From Parvibaculum sp. (GTDB lineage Bacteria > Pseudomonadota > Alphaproteobacteria > Parvibaculales > Parvibaculaceae), in assembly GCA_019635965.1 (NCBI GenBank), contig JAHBYK010000002.1, positions 39,680 to 103,679 on the forward strand: a DNA stretch of 64,000 nt. Direction: 5' to 3'. The position numbers were made by a program, and so were the translations under genes. This document shows positions 26,483 to 34,082 of the stretch, one piece after another. The notes under the pieces were generated by a model. The model saw only the letters and a program-made list of their open reading frames with translations. It did no database searches and was not told where the DNA came from. The first letter of the stretch is position 1, and every line of letters starts with the position of its first letter.

Positions 26483-27534
26483 TCGCCGCCCGCCGCCATC
26501 ACCATCTTGTGCTTCTGTCCGCGCGGTGCTGTCAGGCGGAACATGTCGGGCCGCGTGTAGAGGAAGTCGAGCGGCGTGTTCTGGACGAGACGGTAGGCAA
26601 TGATCGGCGTGATCACTGCGGTGGCTGTGGCGATCAGCGTGATGAGGTCGCCGTTCTCCATGCCGAGTTTGACGAGTGCGATGCGCGTCGCCGCCATGGG
26701 CAGGAAGAAGGACAGGAAGATATAGAGCGAATGCTTGCCGACATAGGTGAGCGGCGCGGCAAGATTGCGCGACGCCATGATGGAAACGAGCATGATGGCG
26801 GCGCCCGCTCCCGCAAATCCCATCAGCAGCTCGAAGCCGCGAATATCGACAAGGCGCGACAGGACAACGGCAGCAAGCGAGGCAAGCAGCACAGCAGACA
26901 GCGCGAGGCCCTTCACGGGATAGGCGCGCGCCCAGTCGGCAATTTCGAAGATCCGCTTCGCGCCATAGACGCCAAGCACGAACCAGATGAAACGCCAGGC
27001 GAATTCGTCGATCAGCATCCAGCCCGTATCGAGACGCAGGAAATAGAGCGCGGTGGCGAAGAAGATGACGAAGAAGGGCCGCGCGCTGCGCAGGAGGCGC
27101 ATGGCGCAGAAGAACATGGCCAGCGAATAGATGAACCAGAGCACGGCGAAGGGCTGGATCGGGATCATCAGCAGGTCGATATAGGTCACCTTCCAGGGGC
27201 CGTCATGCGGGATCACGATCTTCAGGCCGATCTGGATGACAGACCAGAGAATGTAGAAATAGGCGAAATGCAGGATCTTCCCGTCCACGAATTTGCGCAG
27301 GTCGCCGTAAAGCGCCTTCCATGCAAAGAGGCCGGCGACGAGGAAGAAGAGCGGCATGCGGAAGGGCTTGGCGAGTTCCGCGATCGTACCGAAGACTGGC
27401 GGCAGGTAACCGATGGCGTTCTGGACACCGAAGGTCGTGTGCTCCATGACCACGAGAATGATGGTCAGGCCTTTGGCGGCATCGATCCAGTCGATGCGCG
27501 ATTTCGGTACAGATGCTGTCTCGGTGGTCGCCAT
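26479..27534 (-). CDS. Acyltransferase family 3 membrane protein
   Basis: A 351-residue integral membrane acyltransferase with about ten helices. It begins with the family motif SRIDWIDAAKGLTIILVVMEH, His being the conserved catalytic-region residue of helix 1, followed by PFRMPLFFLVAGLFAWKAL, typical of the OpgC/fucose-4-O-acetylase branch. Such enzymes acetylate or succinylate glycans or lipids across the inner membrane. No glycan gene cluster is adjacent, so the acceptor is unknown. Convergent with the transporter gene. Confidence 0.88.
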   Translation of the reverse strand: MATTETASVPKSRIDWIDAAKGLTIILVVMEHTTFGVQNAIGYLPPVFGTIAELAKPFRMPLFFLVAGLFAWKALYGDLRKFVDGKILHFAYFYILWSVIQIGLKIVIPHDGPWKVTYIDLLMIPIQPFAVLWFIYSLAMFFCAMRLLRSARPFFVIFFATALYFLRLDTGWMLIDEFAWRFIWFVLGVYGAKRIFEIADWARAYPVKGLALSAVLLASLAAVVLSRLVDIRGFELLMGFAGAGAAIMLVSIMASRNLAAPLTYVGKHSLYIFLSFFLPMAATRIALVKLGMENGDLITLIATATAVITPIIAYRLVQNTPLDFLYTRPDMFRLTAPRGQKHKMVMAAGGD

Positions 27535-27648
27535 TTGAGGGCTCCGCGGGCTCGAAAAGGCACGGTTTCATCCCTTTGAGGGACAAAACCGATCGTTCGA
27601 ACTTCCCGAAGCATATTCCGCGCCAGCGCCGCGGGCGCGCGAACATGG

Positions 27649-28530
27649 TTAAAGACCAACCATCCGCCTAATGTCGGCCGGGGTTTTGCCCGCCGCGCGC
27701 AGTTCGCGCAGCCCCATGTCCCTTGCGCTTTTCGACAACCGCCGCCCGGTCTCATCGCGGATCAGGCCGTGATGGTGATAGCGCGGTTCGGGAAAGCCGA
27801 GCAGCACCTGCAGGATGCGGTGAATATAGGTCGCGGGGAAAAGGTCCTGCCCGCGCGTGACAAGGGTGATGCCCTGCAACGCATCGTCCACCGTCACCGA
27901 CAGGTGATAGCTCGTCGGTACGTCCTTGCGTGCAATCACCACATCGCCGAAGAGCTCAGGCTCGACCGGGAGAACTCCCCTGTCCCCGCGCGTGCTTTCG
28001 CCTTCCTCGGCAAAGGTGATCGGCCCGCCATGGATGCGCTCTGCTTCCTGCTTCGCCTTTTCCATGTCGAGCCGCCAGGCATAGGTCCGGCCCTCCCACA
28101 TCAGCCGGTTCAGCGTCGTGCGCGGAATGTCCTTGTAGATGCCGGGATAGAGCGGCGCGCCGTCCGGGTCGGTGGGCCAGTTGCGAGCCGCGATGCCGCT
28201 CTGCGCGATCGCGTCCTGGATTTCCTTGCGCGTCGCAAAGCAGGGATAGACGAGGCCCATGTCGCGCAGGCGCTTCAGGTGGCGCTCATATTCGGCGAAA
28301 TGTTCCGACTGGCGGCGCACAGGCTCCTCCCAGTCGATGCCGAGCCAGTGCAGATCCTCATAGATCGCCTGTTCGTATTCCGGGCGGCAACGGCCGACAT
28401 CTATGTCCTCGATGCGCAGCAGAAAGCGCCCGCCCAGGCGCTTCGCCATTTCATGGGCGAAGAGTGCGGAATAGGCATGGCCGAGATGGAGCCACCCATT
28501 CGGGCTCGGGGCGAAGCGGAGCACCTGCAT
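27649..28530 (-). CDS. gluQ: Glutamyl-Q tRNA(Asp) synthetase
   Basis: Attaches glutamate to queuosine 34 of tRNA(Asp). At 293 residues it has only the catalytic half of a glutamyl-tRNA synthetase and no anticodon-binding domain. The class I signatures are RFAPSPNGWLHLGHAYSAL (HIGH variant at residues 15-18) and the LSKSARD form of KMSKS near residue 268. LLRIEDIDVGRCRPEY is also conserved. A GluQ-RS rather than GltX follows from the short length and substrate-loop pattern. Confidence 0.94.
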   Translation of the reverse strand: MQVLRFAPSPNGWLHLGHAYSALFAHEMAKRLGGRFLLRIEDIDVGRCRPEYEQAIYEDLHWLGIDWEEPVRRQSEHFAEYERHLKRLRDMGLVYPCFATRKEIQDAIAQSGIAARNWPTDPDGAPLYPGIYKDIPRTTLNRLMWEGRTYAWRLDMEKAKQEAERIHGGPITFAEEGESTRGDRGVLPVEPELFGDVVIARKDVPTSYHLSVTVDDALQGITLVTRGQDLFPATYIHRILQVLLGFPEPRYHHHGLIRDETGRRLSKSARDMGLRELRAAGKTPADIRRMVGL

Positions 28531-28618
28531 CCCGCTTTTTCATCCTGCGTGAAACTGCTGATAGGCTGGTGCGCATTGATAACGCGCGGCGCGGCGCCGC
28601 GAAAGGGGAGAGCCGGAG

Positions 28619-29281
28619 ATGAGCCTGACGGGACCGATGGTGGCGGCGGCAAGCGGCCGGGCGAAGCAGCTCGTCATCCTCTGCCATGGCTATGGTTCGG
28701 ACGGAAACGACCTGATCGCGCTGGCGCCGTTCTGGCAGCCGCTTTTGCCGGATGCCGATTTTCTCTCGCCCAACGCGCCGCAGCCTTGCGACGGCAATCC
28801 GATGGGCTATCAGTGGTTCCCGATCACGCGGCTCGATCCGGCGGAGATTGCGCTTGGCGTCTCCCGTGCCGCGCCCCTGCTCGAATCCTTCATCCAGGGC
28901 GAACTCGCGCGGCGCGGCCTCGATGCCTCGCAGCTTGCGCTGGTCGGCTTCAGCCAGGGCACCATGATGGCGCTTCATGTCGGCCTTCGCATGGGTGTGC
29001 CGCCTGCCTGTATTGTCGGCTTTTCCGGGGCGCTCGCCATGCCGGAGCGGCTGCCGCAGGAGATCCGCTGCCGCCCGCCGGTCCTCATGGTGCATGGCGA
29101 GGTGGACGACATGCTGCCCGTCACGCGCATGTATATGGCGGTGCAGGCGCTCGGGGCGGCCGAAGTGCCGGTCCAGTGGCATGTTTCGCCGGGGCTTGGC
29201 CACAGTATCGACCAGACCGGGCTCGAGCTTGGCGGCCGGTTCATTGCCGACGCCTTTGCCGGCCGTTTGGCAGGTCCATGA
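28619..29281 (+). CDS. Phospholipase/carboxylesterase family hydrolase
   Basis: A cytoplasmic 220-residue alpha/beta-hydrolase like EstB and acyl-protein thioesterases. The triad is Ser112 in GFSQG, Asp in GEVDDMLPV and His in GLGHSIDQ; the oxyanion segment ILCHGYGSDGNDL is at residues 20-32. It acts on short acyl esters. The gene is divergent from gluQ with 88 bases between the starts; a GGGAGAGCCGGAG lies before the ATG. Confidence 0.92.
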   Translation: MSLTGPMVAAASGRAKQLVILCHGYGSDGNDLIALAPFWQPLLPDADFLSPNAPQPCDGNPMGYQWFPITRLDPAEIALGVSRAAPLLESFIQGELARRGLDASQLALVGFSQGTMMALHVGLRMGVPPACIVGFSGALAMPERLPQEIRCRPPVLMVHGEVDDMLPVTRMYMAVQALGAAEVPVQWHVSPGLGHSIDQTGLELGGRFIADAFAGRLAGP

Positions 29282-29376
29282 CTGGCGGCTTCACAAACCC
29301 GTCGCACCATATATAGTAATCTCAGGTCTGAAGGAGGCCTGCCGTTGTTGGCGGCCTTCGGCTTCAGGAGGGTGGC

Positions 29377-29937
29377 GTGCACGGATCGTTTGCCACGCCG
29401 GATGCGTGTCCGGCCCTTGTGTTGAACGCGGATTACAGGCCGCTCAGCTATTACCCCCTCTCGCTCTGGTCATGGCAGGACACGATCAAGGCCGTTTGCC
29501 TCGATCGCGTGAACATCGTCTCTTCCTATGACACGCTGGTGCGCTCGCCCAATTTCGAGATGCGGCTGCCGAGCGTCGTCTCGCTCAAATCCTATGTGAA
29601 GCCTGCGCGCTTTCCCGCCTTCACGCGTTTCAACCTGTTCCTGCGCGACCGTTTCACCTGCCAGTATTGCGGCGCGCGGCACGAGCTTACCTTCGATCAT
29701 GTGATCCCGCGTTCGCGCGGCGGCCAGACGACATGGGAAAATGTCGTCACCGCCTGCGCGCCCTGCAATCTCAAGAAGGGCGGCAAGATGCCGAAGCAGG
29801 CGGAGATGTTTCCGATGCAGGCGCCCTATCGTCCTTCGGTCAGCGATCTGCACAGGAATGGCCGCGCCTTCCCGCCCAACTACCTGCATGAGAGCTGGCA
29901 GGACTATCTCTACTGGGACAGCGAGCTGGAGCCGTAA
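29377..29937 (+). CDS. HNH endonuclease family protein
   Basis: A 186-residue protein with a full zinc-binding HNH module: CQYCG, then LTFDHVIPRSRGGQTTWENVVTAC, and the second zinc pair in CAPCN. The N-terminal VLNADYRPLSYYPLSLWSWQDTIKAVCLDRV is the standard lead of a chromosomal HNH family common in alphaproteobacteria, often stand-alone and not part of a restriction system. Start is GTG at 29377 behind CAGGAGGG. The cellular role is unproved; DNA repair has been suggested for such proteins. Confidence 0.9.
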   Translation: MHGSFATPDACPALVLNADYRPLSYYPLSLWSWQDTIKAVCLDRVNIVSSYDTLVRSPNFEMRLPSVVSLKSYVKPARFPAFTRFNLFLRDRFTCQYCGARHELTFDHVIPRSRGGQTTWENVVTACAPCNLKKGGKMPKQAEMFPMQAPYRPSVSDLHRNGRAFPPNYLHESWQDYLYWDSELEP

Positions 29938-29939
29938 GC

Positions 29940-30527
29940 TCAGGCCTTCTCGGAAATCTTGATGGCAATCCGGCAGGCCGCCTTGATCGCGCCGGAGAGC
30001 AGCGGATAGGCGGGCGCTTCCTTCGCGCCGGATGCGATGGCCTCATCGCGGTGTTCGATCTCTTCCAGACGGAATTTCTCGATCGTATCGCGCAGCGGCC
30101 TTTCTTTTTCGCCAAGCTGGTCAAGCCGCTCGACCTGCGAGCGGTAATGCTCGTCGATCACTTCTTCCACGGCGGCGGTGCAGGCATGGGCGGCTTTCTC
30201 GCCGAGAAGCGCCGTCGCGGCGCCGAGCGCGAAGCCTGCCACATGCCAGACCGGCGCAAAGGCCGTCGGACGCACGCCGCGCTCATTGGCAATTTCGTTG
30301 AATCGGGCGAGATGCACTTCCTCGTCCTTCGCCATGTGTTCGAGCTTGGCAACAAGCTCCTCCTTGCCGGGCACGTTGCGCAGCACGGCAAGCTGGCCCG
30401 CATAGATGCGCACAGCGCCGTATTCGCCCGCATGATCGACGCGGATCATTTCCTCGATCTCGGTGTCGCGCGTACGGCCGGGCTGTGCCGACAGGCGCGC
30501 CATCGTGTTTTCCGTTTCGCCGCTCAT
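29940..30527 (-). CDS. coq7: Demethoxyubiquinone hydroxylase Coq7
   Basis: Hydroxylates demethoxyubiquinone, the penultimate step of ubiquinone synthesis, with a carboxylate-bridged di-iron centre. The 195-residue protein has the repeated ligand motifs of the family: EMIRVDHAGEYGAVRIYAGQ, EHMAKDEEVHLARFN, VEEVIDEHYRSQV and FRLEEIEHRDEAI, giving the Glu/ExxH set. The start codon shares one base with the dsbB stop, so the two are one transcription unit. Convergent with the HNH gene, whose stop is 3 bases away. Confidence 0.95.
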   Translation of the reverse strand: MSGETENTMARLSAQPGRTRDTEIEEMIRVDHAGEYGAVRIYAGQLAVLRNVPGKEELVAKLEHMAKDEEVHLARFNEIANERGVRPTAFAPVWHVAGFALGAATALLGEKAAHACTAAVEEVIDEHYRSQVERLDQLGEKERPLRDTIEKFRLEEIEHRDEAIASGAKEAPAYPLLSGAIKAACRIAIKISEKA

Positions 30528-31063
30528 CAGGCTTCTCCTCTGCTCTCGCGGAAATAGCGCCAGAGCGGCAGCGCGGAAAGGGCGGCAAGCGCGAGCGTGA
30601 TGAGAAAATTGAAGCCGGCAAGCGAAATGCCGAACAGCGTCCAGGCCGCCTCGTCGCAGCGCGGCGGCTTCACGCCGCGGTCCAGCGCCGATTGCAGGTC
30701 CTGGAGGGAACCGGCGACGGAGCCGCCCACCGAGGCGCAGTTCTCAGGGCCCGCCCACCAGCGATATTCGACGCCCATATGGTGGAAGGAGATGCCGGCT
30801 CCCCAGAGATAGAGCGCCATGCAGAGGCCGAGGAAAAACAGCACCAGAATGCCGATATTCGCCTCGCGCGACAGAATTCCGGCAATCAGCGCCGCGCCCA
30901 TCGCGTAGTAGTGCGGCTGGCGGCCCTCAAGGCAGAGCGCGCAGGGGATGTAGCCCAGCACATGTTCGAAGAACAGCGCGCCGCCGATCGTCGCAGCGCT
31001 CGCGGCGAGCAAAATCCAGGGAATGGCGTTCGAAGGCAGGCGGTCCAGCATGTCGTCATTCAA
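30527..31063 (-). CDS. dsbB: DsbB-family disulfide bond formation protein
   Basis: An inner-membrane protein of 178 residues with four helices that reoxidises a DsbA-type oxidase and passes electrons to quinone. The first redox pair is Cys41-Ala-Leu-Cys44 (IPCALCLEGRQPHYYA); the second pair is Cys109 and Cys136 in the second periplasmic loop. Coupling to coq7 puts a quinone-using enzyme beside a quinone-making one. No dsbA is in the window. Confidence 0.93.
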   Translation of the reverse strand: MNDDMLDRLPSNAIPWILLAASAATIGGALFFEHVLGYIPCALCLEGRQPHYYAMGAALIAGILSREANIGILVLFFLGLCMALYLWGAGISFHHMGVEYRWWAGPENCASVGGSVAGSLQDLQSALDRGVKPPRCDEAAWTLFGISLAGFNFLITLALAALSALPLWRYFRESRGEA

Positions 31064-31231
31064 TCATGGCGGGCGCGGGCCTGTCCCGTGGCCCTTGGTC
31101 GCGTTGCAGCTTTGCCATCATAGTGAAACTTTCGTCTTCTTGAAGCTCGATCACGAGAATTTGGGATGCAGGGCGTACCACTTTGTCCCTATGCTCTGCG
31201 CGCTCGAAATGGACCTGGAGAGGGATGGGCG

Positions 31232-31606
31232 ATGACGTCAGTGGCCGGGAAATCGATCCTGCTTGTCGAGGACGACAAGCTTGTGGGGGCGGCCCTGAAG
31301 GAGATGCTCAGCGCGCTTGGCTACAGCGTGATCGATGTCGAAGACGGCAAATCCGCCACCGAAATCATCGAAAGTACCTCACCGATTGACGTCCTTCTGA
31401 CGGATCTTGCCTTGCCGGGCTCCATTTCCGGTATCGGCGTCGTCAGGAGTGCTGTCGCTCACCGGCCGGGTATCAGAAAGGTTCTGATGTCTGGCTTTCT
31501 CGCGGGCGACAGGTCCGAGGAGATCGGTCAGCTCGACGATGTGACGCTGCTCCCGAAGCCCTTCACGCTCCGCCAGCTTCGCGCCGCGCTTCAGGATGCG
31601 CTCTGA
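31232..31606 (+). CDS. Single-domain response regulator
   Basis: A 124-residue stand-alone receiver. Acidic pocket VEDD at residues 12-15, phosphoacceptor Asp58 (VLLTDLALPG), and Lys109 in the LPKPF motif are all in place. No output domain. It starts behind GGAGAGGG at 31232. It belongs to a cluster of signalling genes; the kinase that phosphorylates it may be the hybrid kinase at 36264 or the kinase at 34083, but pairing is not provable from sequence. Confidence 0.9.
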   Translation: MTSVAGKSILLVEDDKLVGAALKEMLSALGYSVIDVEDGKSATEIIESTSPIDVLLTDLALPGSISGIGVVRSAVAHRPGIRKVLMSGFLAGDRSEEIGQLDDVTLLPKPFTLRQLRAALQDAL

Positions 31607-31612
31607 GAGCGG

Positions 31613-32371
31613 TCAGAAATTCGCTGCCAGCCATTCGGCTGGATCGCTCTTGCCCTTGCGGGATCTGACTTCGAGATAAAGCAGCGCGCCCGCCGCCTTG
31701 CCAAACATGTCCTTCAATGCCTCTGGCCTGCGGGCCGCGGCGCGGCCAAGTGCGGCGCCTCTTGCGATCGTCTCTCCGCGTGACACGCCGAGATCGTCGA
31801 AGCCTGCCATGACGATGTGGTTCCCCGCCTTGTCGAGCAGGATGATCGTGCCGCCATAGCCCGCAAAGCTGCCGGCAAAGACCACCTCGCCGCCAAACGG
31901 ACTTTCGATGCGGCACAGTGGCGGCACCGAAAAGGCGATGCGCGCATCGCGGTTGGCGGCTTCGGCCGCGTAGTGAAGCGTGCCTTCGCGTTCAAGCGGT
32001 TCCCTGCCGCGCAGGAAAAAGGCCGGGCCCCTTGTACAGGGCGGTTGGGGCCGTTCGATGGGCAACGCCGCGATTGCAGCGGGAAGTGCCGCGCGGCGCT
32101 CCTGTTGCGGCCTGTTTCCGGCCGGCCGGGCAAGCGGAGTTGCAACAGGTGCAGGCGCGGTCATGACGGGCTGCCGGCCAGCCAATGGCGGCGCCGAATG
32201 AAGAACGGCGAAAAAATCCTCGCATCCTGGCATCGCCGCCGCGCCCGCCCCGTTCGCCCGCAGGCAATCGGCAAGATTGGCAGGCAGGTTTCCGTTTGCC
32301 GCATTCGCCGGTGCGGCGGCAAAGGCCGCCAGCAGCGGCAGAAGCAGCATTGCCCTTGCTGCTGGCGTCAA
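31613..32371 (-). CDS. Exported degenerate LytM/M23-domain protein
   Basis: A 252-residue protein with a signal peptide (MLLLPLLAAFAAAPANA). A Pro/Ala-rich linker leads to a C-terminal LytM-like fold from about residue 150: SPFGGEVVFAGSFAGYGGTIILLD, then SRGETIARGAALGR and LYLEVRSRKGKSDPAEWL. The zinc ligands of active M23 peptidases (HxxxD and HxH) are missing, as in EnvC/NlpD, which activate cell-wall amidases instead of cutting. Four Cys are present. Its start overlaps the end of the receiver gene at 32368 by four bases. Confidence 0.8.
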   Translation of the reverse strand: MTPAARAMLLLPLLAAFAAAPANAANGNLPANLADCLRANGAGAAAMPGCEDFFAVLHSAPPLAGRQPVMTAPAPVATPLARPAGNRPQQERRAALPAAIAALPIERPQPPCTRGPAFFLRGREPLEREGTLHYAAEAANRDARIAFSVPPLCRIESPFGGEVVFAGSFAGYGGTIILLDKAGNHIVMAGFDDLGVSRGETIARGAALGRAAARRPEALKDMFGKAAGALLYLEVRSRKGKSDPAEWLAANF

Positions 32372-32778
32372 CTCGCCAGTCTCCGGCCGCGCGCCCAGCC
32401 GGTTTCAGTCCGTCCAAGCGCGCTGTAGAGCGCTGACGCGAAGTCCTTGCGCGTGAAGGGCTTGGCAAGGGTGACGGTCGCGCCGAGCATTTCGGCGCTG
32501 CGCAGCGAATTGAACTCGGGCAGAAGAACGCTCCCCCCCGACATGGCGATGACCGGCAGGAAGGGAAGGTTCTTCCTGACATAGGTCACAAGCTCGATCC
32601 CGTCGCCCTCCGGCATGAAAATATCCGTGACGAGCAGGTCGGGCAGCCATTCCTTCAGCATCTCGACGGCTGCGGCGCCGCTCTCGGCCTCCACCACGTC
32701 AAGCCCCGCCGCCTTGAGAAACTCACAGACCACGAAGCGGACACCCACATCGTCGTCAGCCACCAGTACAGTACACAT
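32368..32778 (-). CDS. Single-domain response regulator
   Basis: A 136-residue receiver protein: VADDD acidic pocket (6-10), phosphoacceptor Asp52 (LLVTDIFMPEGDGIEL), MSGG after strand 4 and Lys in LAKPF. It ends with a short basic tail. It overlaps the LytM-domain gene by four bases, so both are made together, and it is divergent from the sensor gene at 33071, with inverted repeats in between. Confidence 0.9.
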   Translation of the reverse strand: MCTVLVADDDVGVRFVVCEFLKAAGLDVVEAESGAAAVEMLKEWLPDLLVTDIFMPEGDGIELVTYVRKNLPFLPVIAMSGGSVLLPEFNSLRSAEMLGATVTLAKPFTRKDFASALYSALGRTETGWARGRRLAS

Positions 32779-33070
32779 TTCGCTCTCCCACCTTTTCGAG
32801 CGTCCCCGAATTGCACGGTAACGCGGGAAACTTCAGGCGGCATGCGTGATTCGGTCGGTTTTCAACAATCCTTCTGCATGGTTGCGCCATACTTTCGTAT
32901 ATATCCGCCATACGAAAGGCGATTCCGGTTTCTCCGTGTACATACGTTTACGGAGATGACGATTCAGCCGTTCTTAACCGTGCAAACCGTTTCCTGAAAT
33001 GCAGTAAGGCGCGCGTTCGATGACGTCAAAGCGTCTGTCGCGCCGGTATCGGAAACAGGAGAGCATCCAG
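32779..33070. promoter_or_regulatory. Divergent control region with two inverted repeats
   Basis: This 292-base spacer lies between a receiver gene and the sensor-protein gene. It is AT-richer than its surroundings. Two dyads are visible: CTTTCGTAT (32892-32900) with ATACGAAAG (32910-32918), perfect 9-bp arms with a 9-base spacer; and TCTCCGT (32931-32937) with ACGGAGA (32950-32956). They look like regulator sites. No coding sequence is seen. Confidence 0.6.
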
Positions 33071-34069
33071 ATGAGCGCCCTTGCCGCGTTGAAGAAGATT
33101 CTCCCCGCTGCGGATCCCTATGGCGAGATCGACCGCATGAACACGCCGTCGGCGCTGGTTCTGAGTACCGTGATGTTGTGTGTCATCGTCGCAGGCATCG
33201 CCCTTGTCTCGGTCGCAACGTCGCCATTCGCCGGTCTTGGGCCAGTGTCGCGCGCCTCCGCCTCAATTCTGCCTCATGTCATGCATACAGGCAGTATCGC
33301 CAGGCTGGACGAAAGCGATGCCGGGTTCCGTCTCGAGGCATTTCCGGGTCATGCCGTTGCCACGCGCTCGGAAGCGACAATGACCGGCCTCAGGAGTTTT
33401 GTGCTCACCGGCGAAGAAGAGTTCCTCACCGGCTGGCAAAAATCCGTGGATCGTCTGCGCGCCGATGTGAGCCGCTTGCGCCAGTCGTCGAGCGGCTGGT
33501 CCGACGGCGAGAAACTTCGGAAGCTGAGCGATCTCGAACGGCATCTCCAAATTCTCCTCGAGGAGCAGGAGCGCGTGGCAGCCTTGACGACAAGCGGCAA
33601 TCGCTATCCCGGCGTACGCCTCTATTCCGAAGACATCCGGCCGCGGCTGATGGAGGCGCAGGCGCGCTGTGCTAGCCTCATCGATGTGCTGCTCGCCCGT
33701 CCGGGCGGCGGTCCTGCCGGGGCGGTCGATGCCCTTGCGAAGATGCGTCTGGCGCTCAAGAATGTCTCGCAGGACATGGCCGACTTCGTAGTGCAGGGAA
33801 GCAGCATTTCGAGCGATGCAATGACGGCCGCAGTCGTGGAGCTTGAAGTGTCCGCAACGAGCCTTGGCGAACAACTGCACGGGATGCGGCCTGAAGATGC
33901 CGAAGCAGCGCGCGCGCTTCTCGATGCGGTTTCGGCGCTGGCGGCACCGATGGACAATGTCGTCGCGCTGCGCGGCGTTGCCCAGTGGGATTTCGCACGG
34001 TTCACTTTCGATGAGAAGGTCATTCCGCGTTATCACGAGTTTGTTGCCGTTCTCCGGCATCTGAGCTGA
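33071..34069 (+). CDS. Membrane sensor protein with CHASE3-like domain, no kinase domain
   Basis: A 332-residue protein with one N-terminal membrane helix (about residues 24-46, ALVLSTVMLCVIVAGIALVSV) and then an all-helical extracytoplasmic part. The stretch LRSFVLTGEEEFLTGWQKSV resembles the core of CHASE3 sensor domains. No second membrane helix, HAMP, kinase or methyl-accepting domain follows, so the signal output is missing from this chain. The next gene, 13 bases on, encodes a soluble kinase, so the two may be halves of one sensor kinase. Start at 33071 follows AGGAGAG. Confidence 0.72.
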   Translation: MSALAALKKILPAADPYGEIDRMNTPSALVLSTVMLCVIVAGIALVSVATSPFAGLGPVSRASASILPHVMHTGSIARLDESDAGFRLEAFPGHAVATRSEATMTGLRSFVLTGEEEFLTGWQKSVDRLRADVSRLRQSSSGWSDGEKLRKLSDLERHLQILLEEQERVAALTTSGNRYPGVRLYSEDIRPRLMEAQARCASLIDVLLARPGGGPAGAVDALAKMRLALKNVSQDMADFVVQGSSISSDAMTAAVVELEVSATSLGEQLHGMRPEDAEAARALLDAVSALAAPMDNVVALRGVAQWDFARFTFDEKVIPRYHEFVAVLRHLS

Positions 34070-34082
34070 GCGGCCTTGAAAG

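Noticed and set aside
29300..29376. Riboswitch or attenuator before the HNH gene
   Set aside because: Partly complementary GAAGG/CCTTC blocks are present, but no conserved aptamer pattern is recognisable.
29377..29937. HNH protein as part of a restriction or defence system
   Set aside because: It is a stand-alone chromosomal HNH family member beside coq7 and an esterase; no methylase or defence gene is present.
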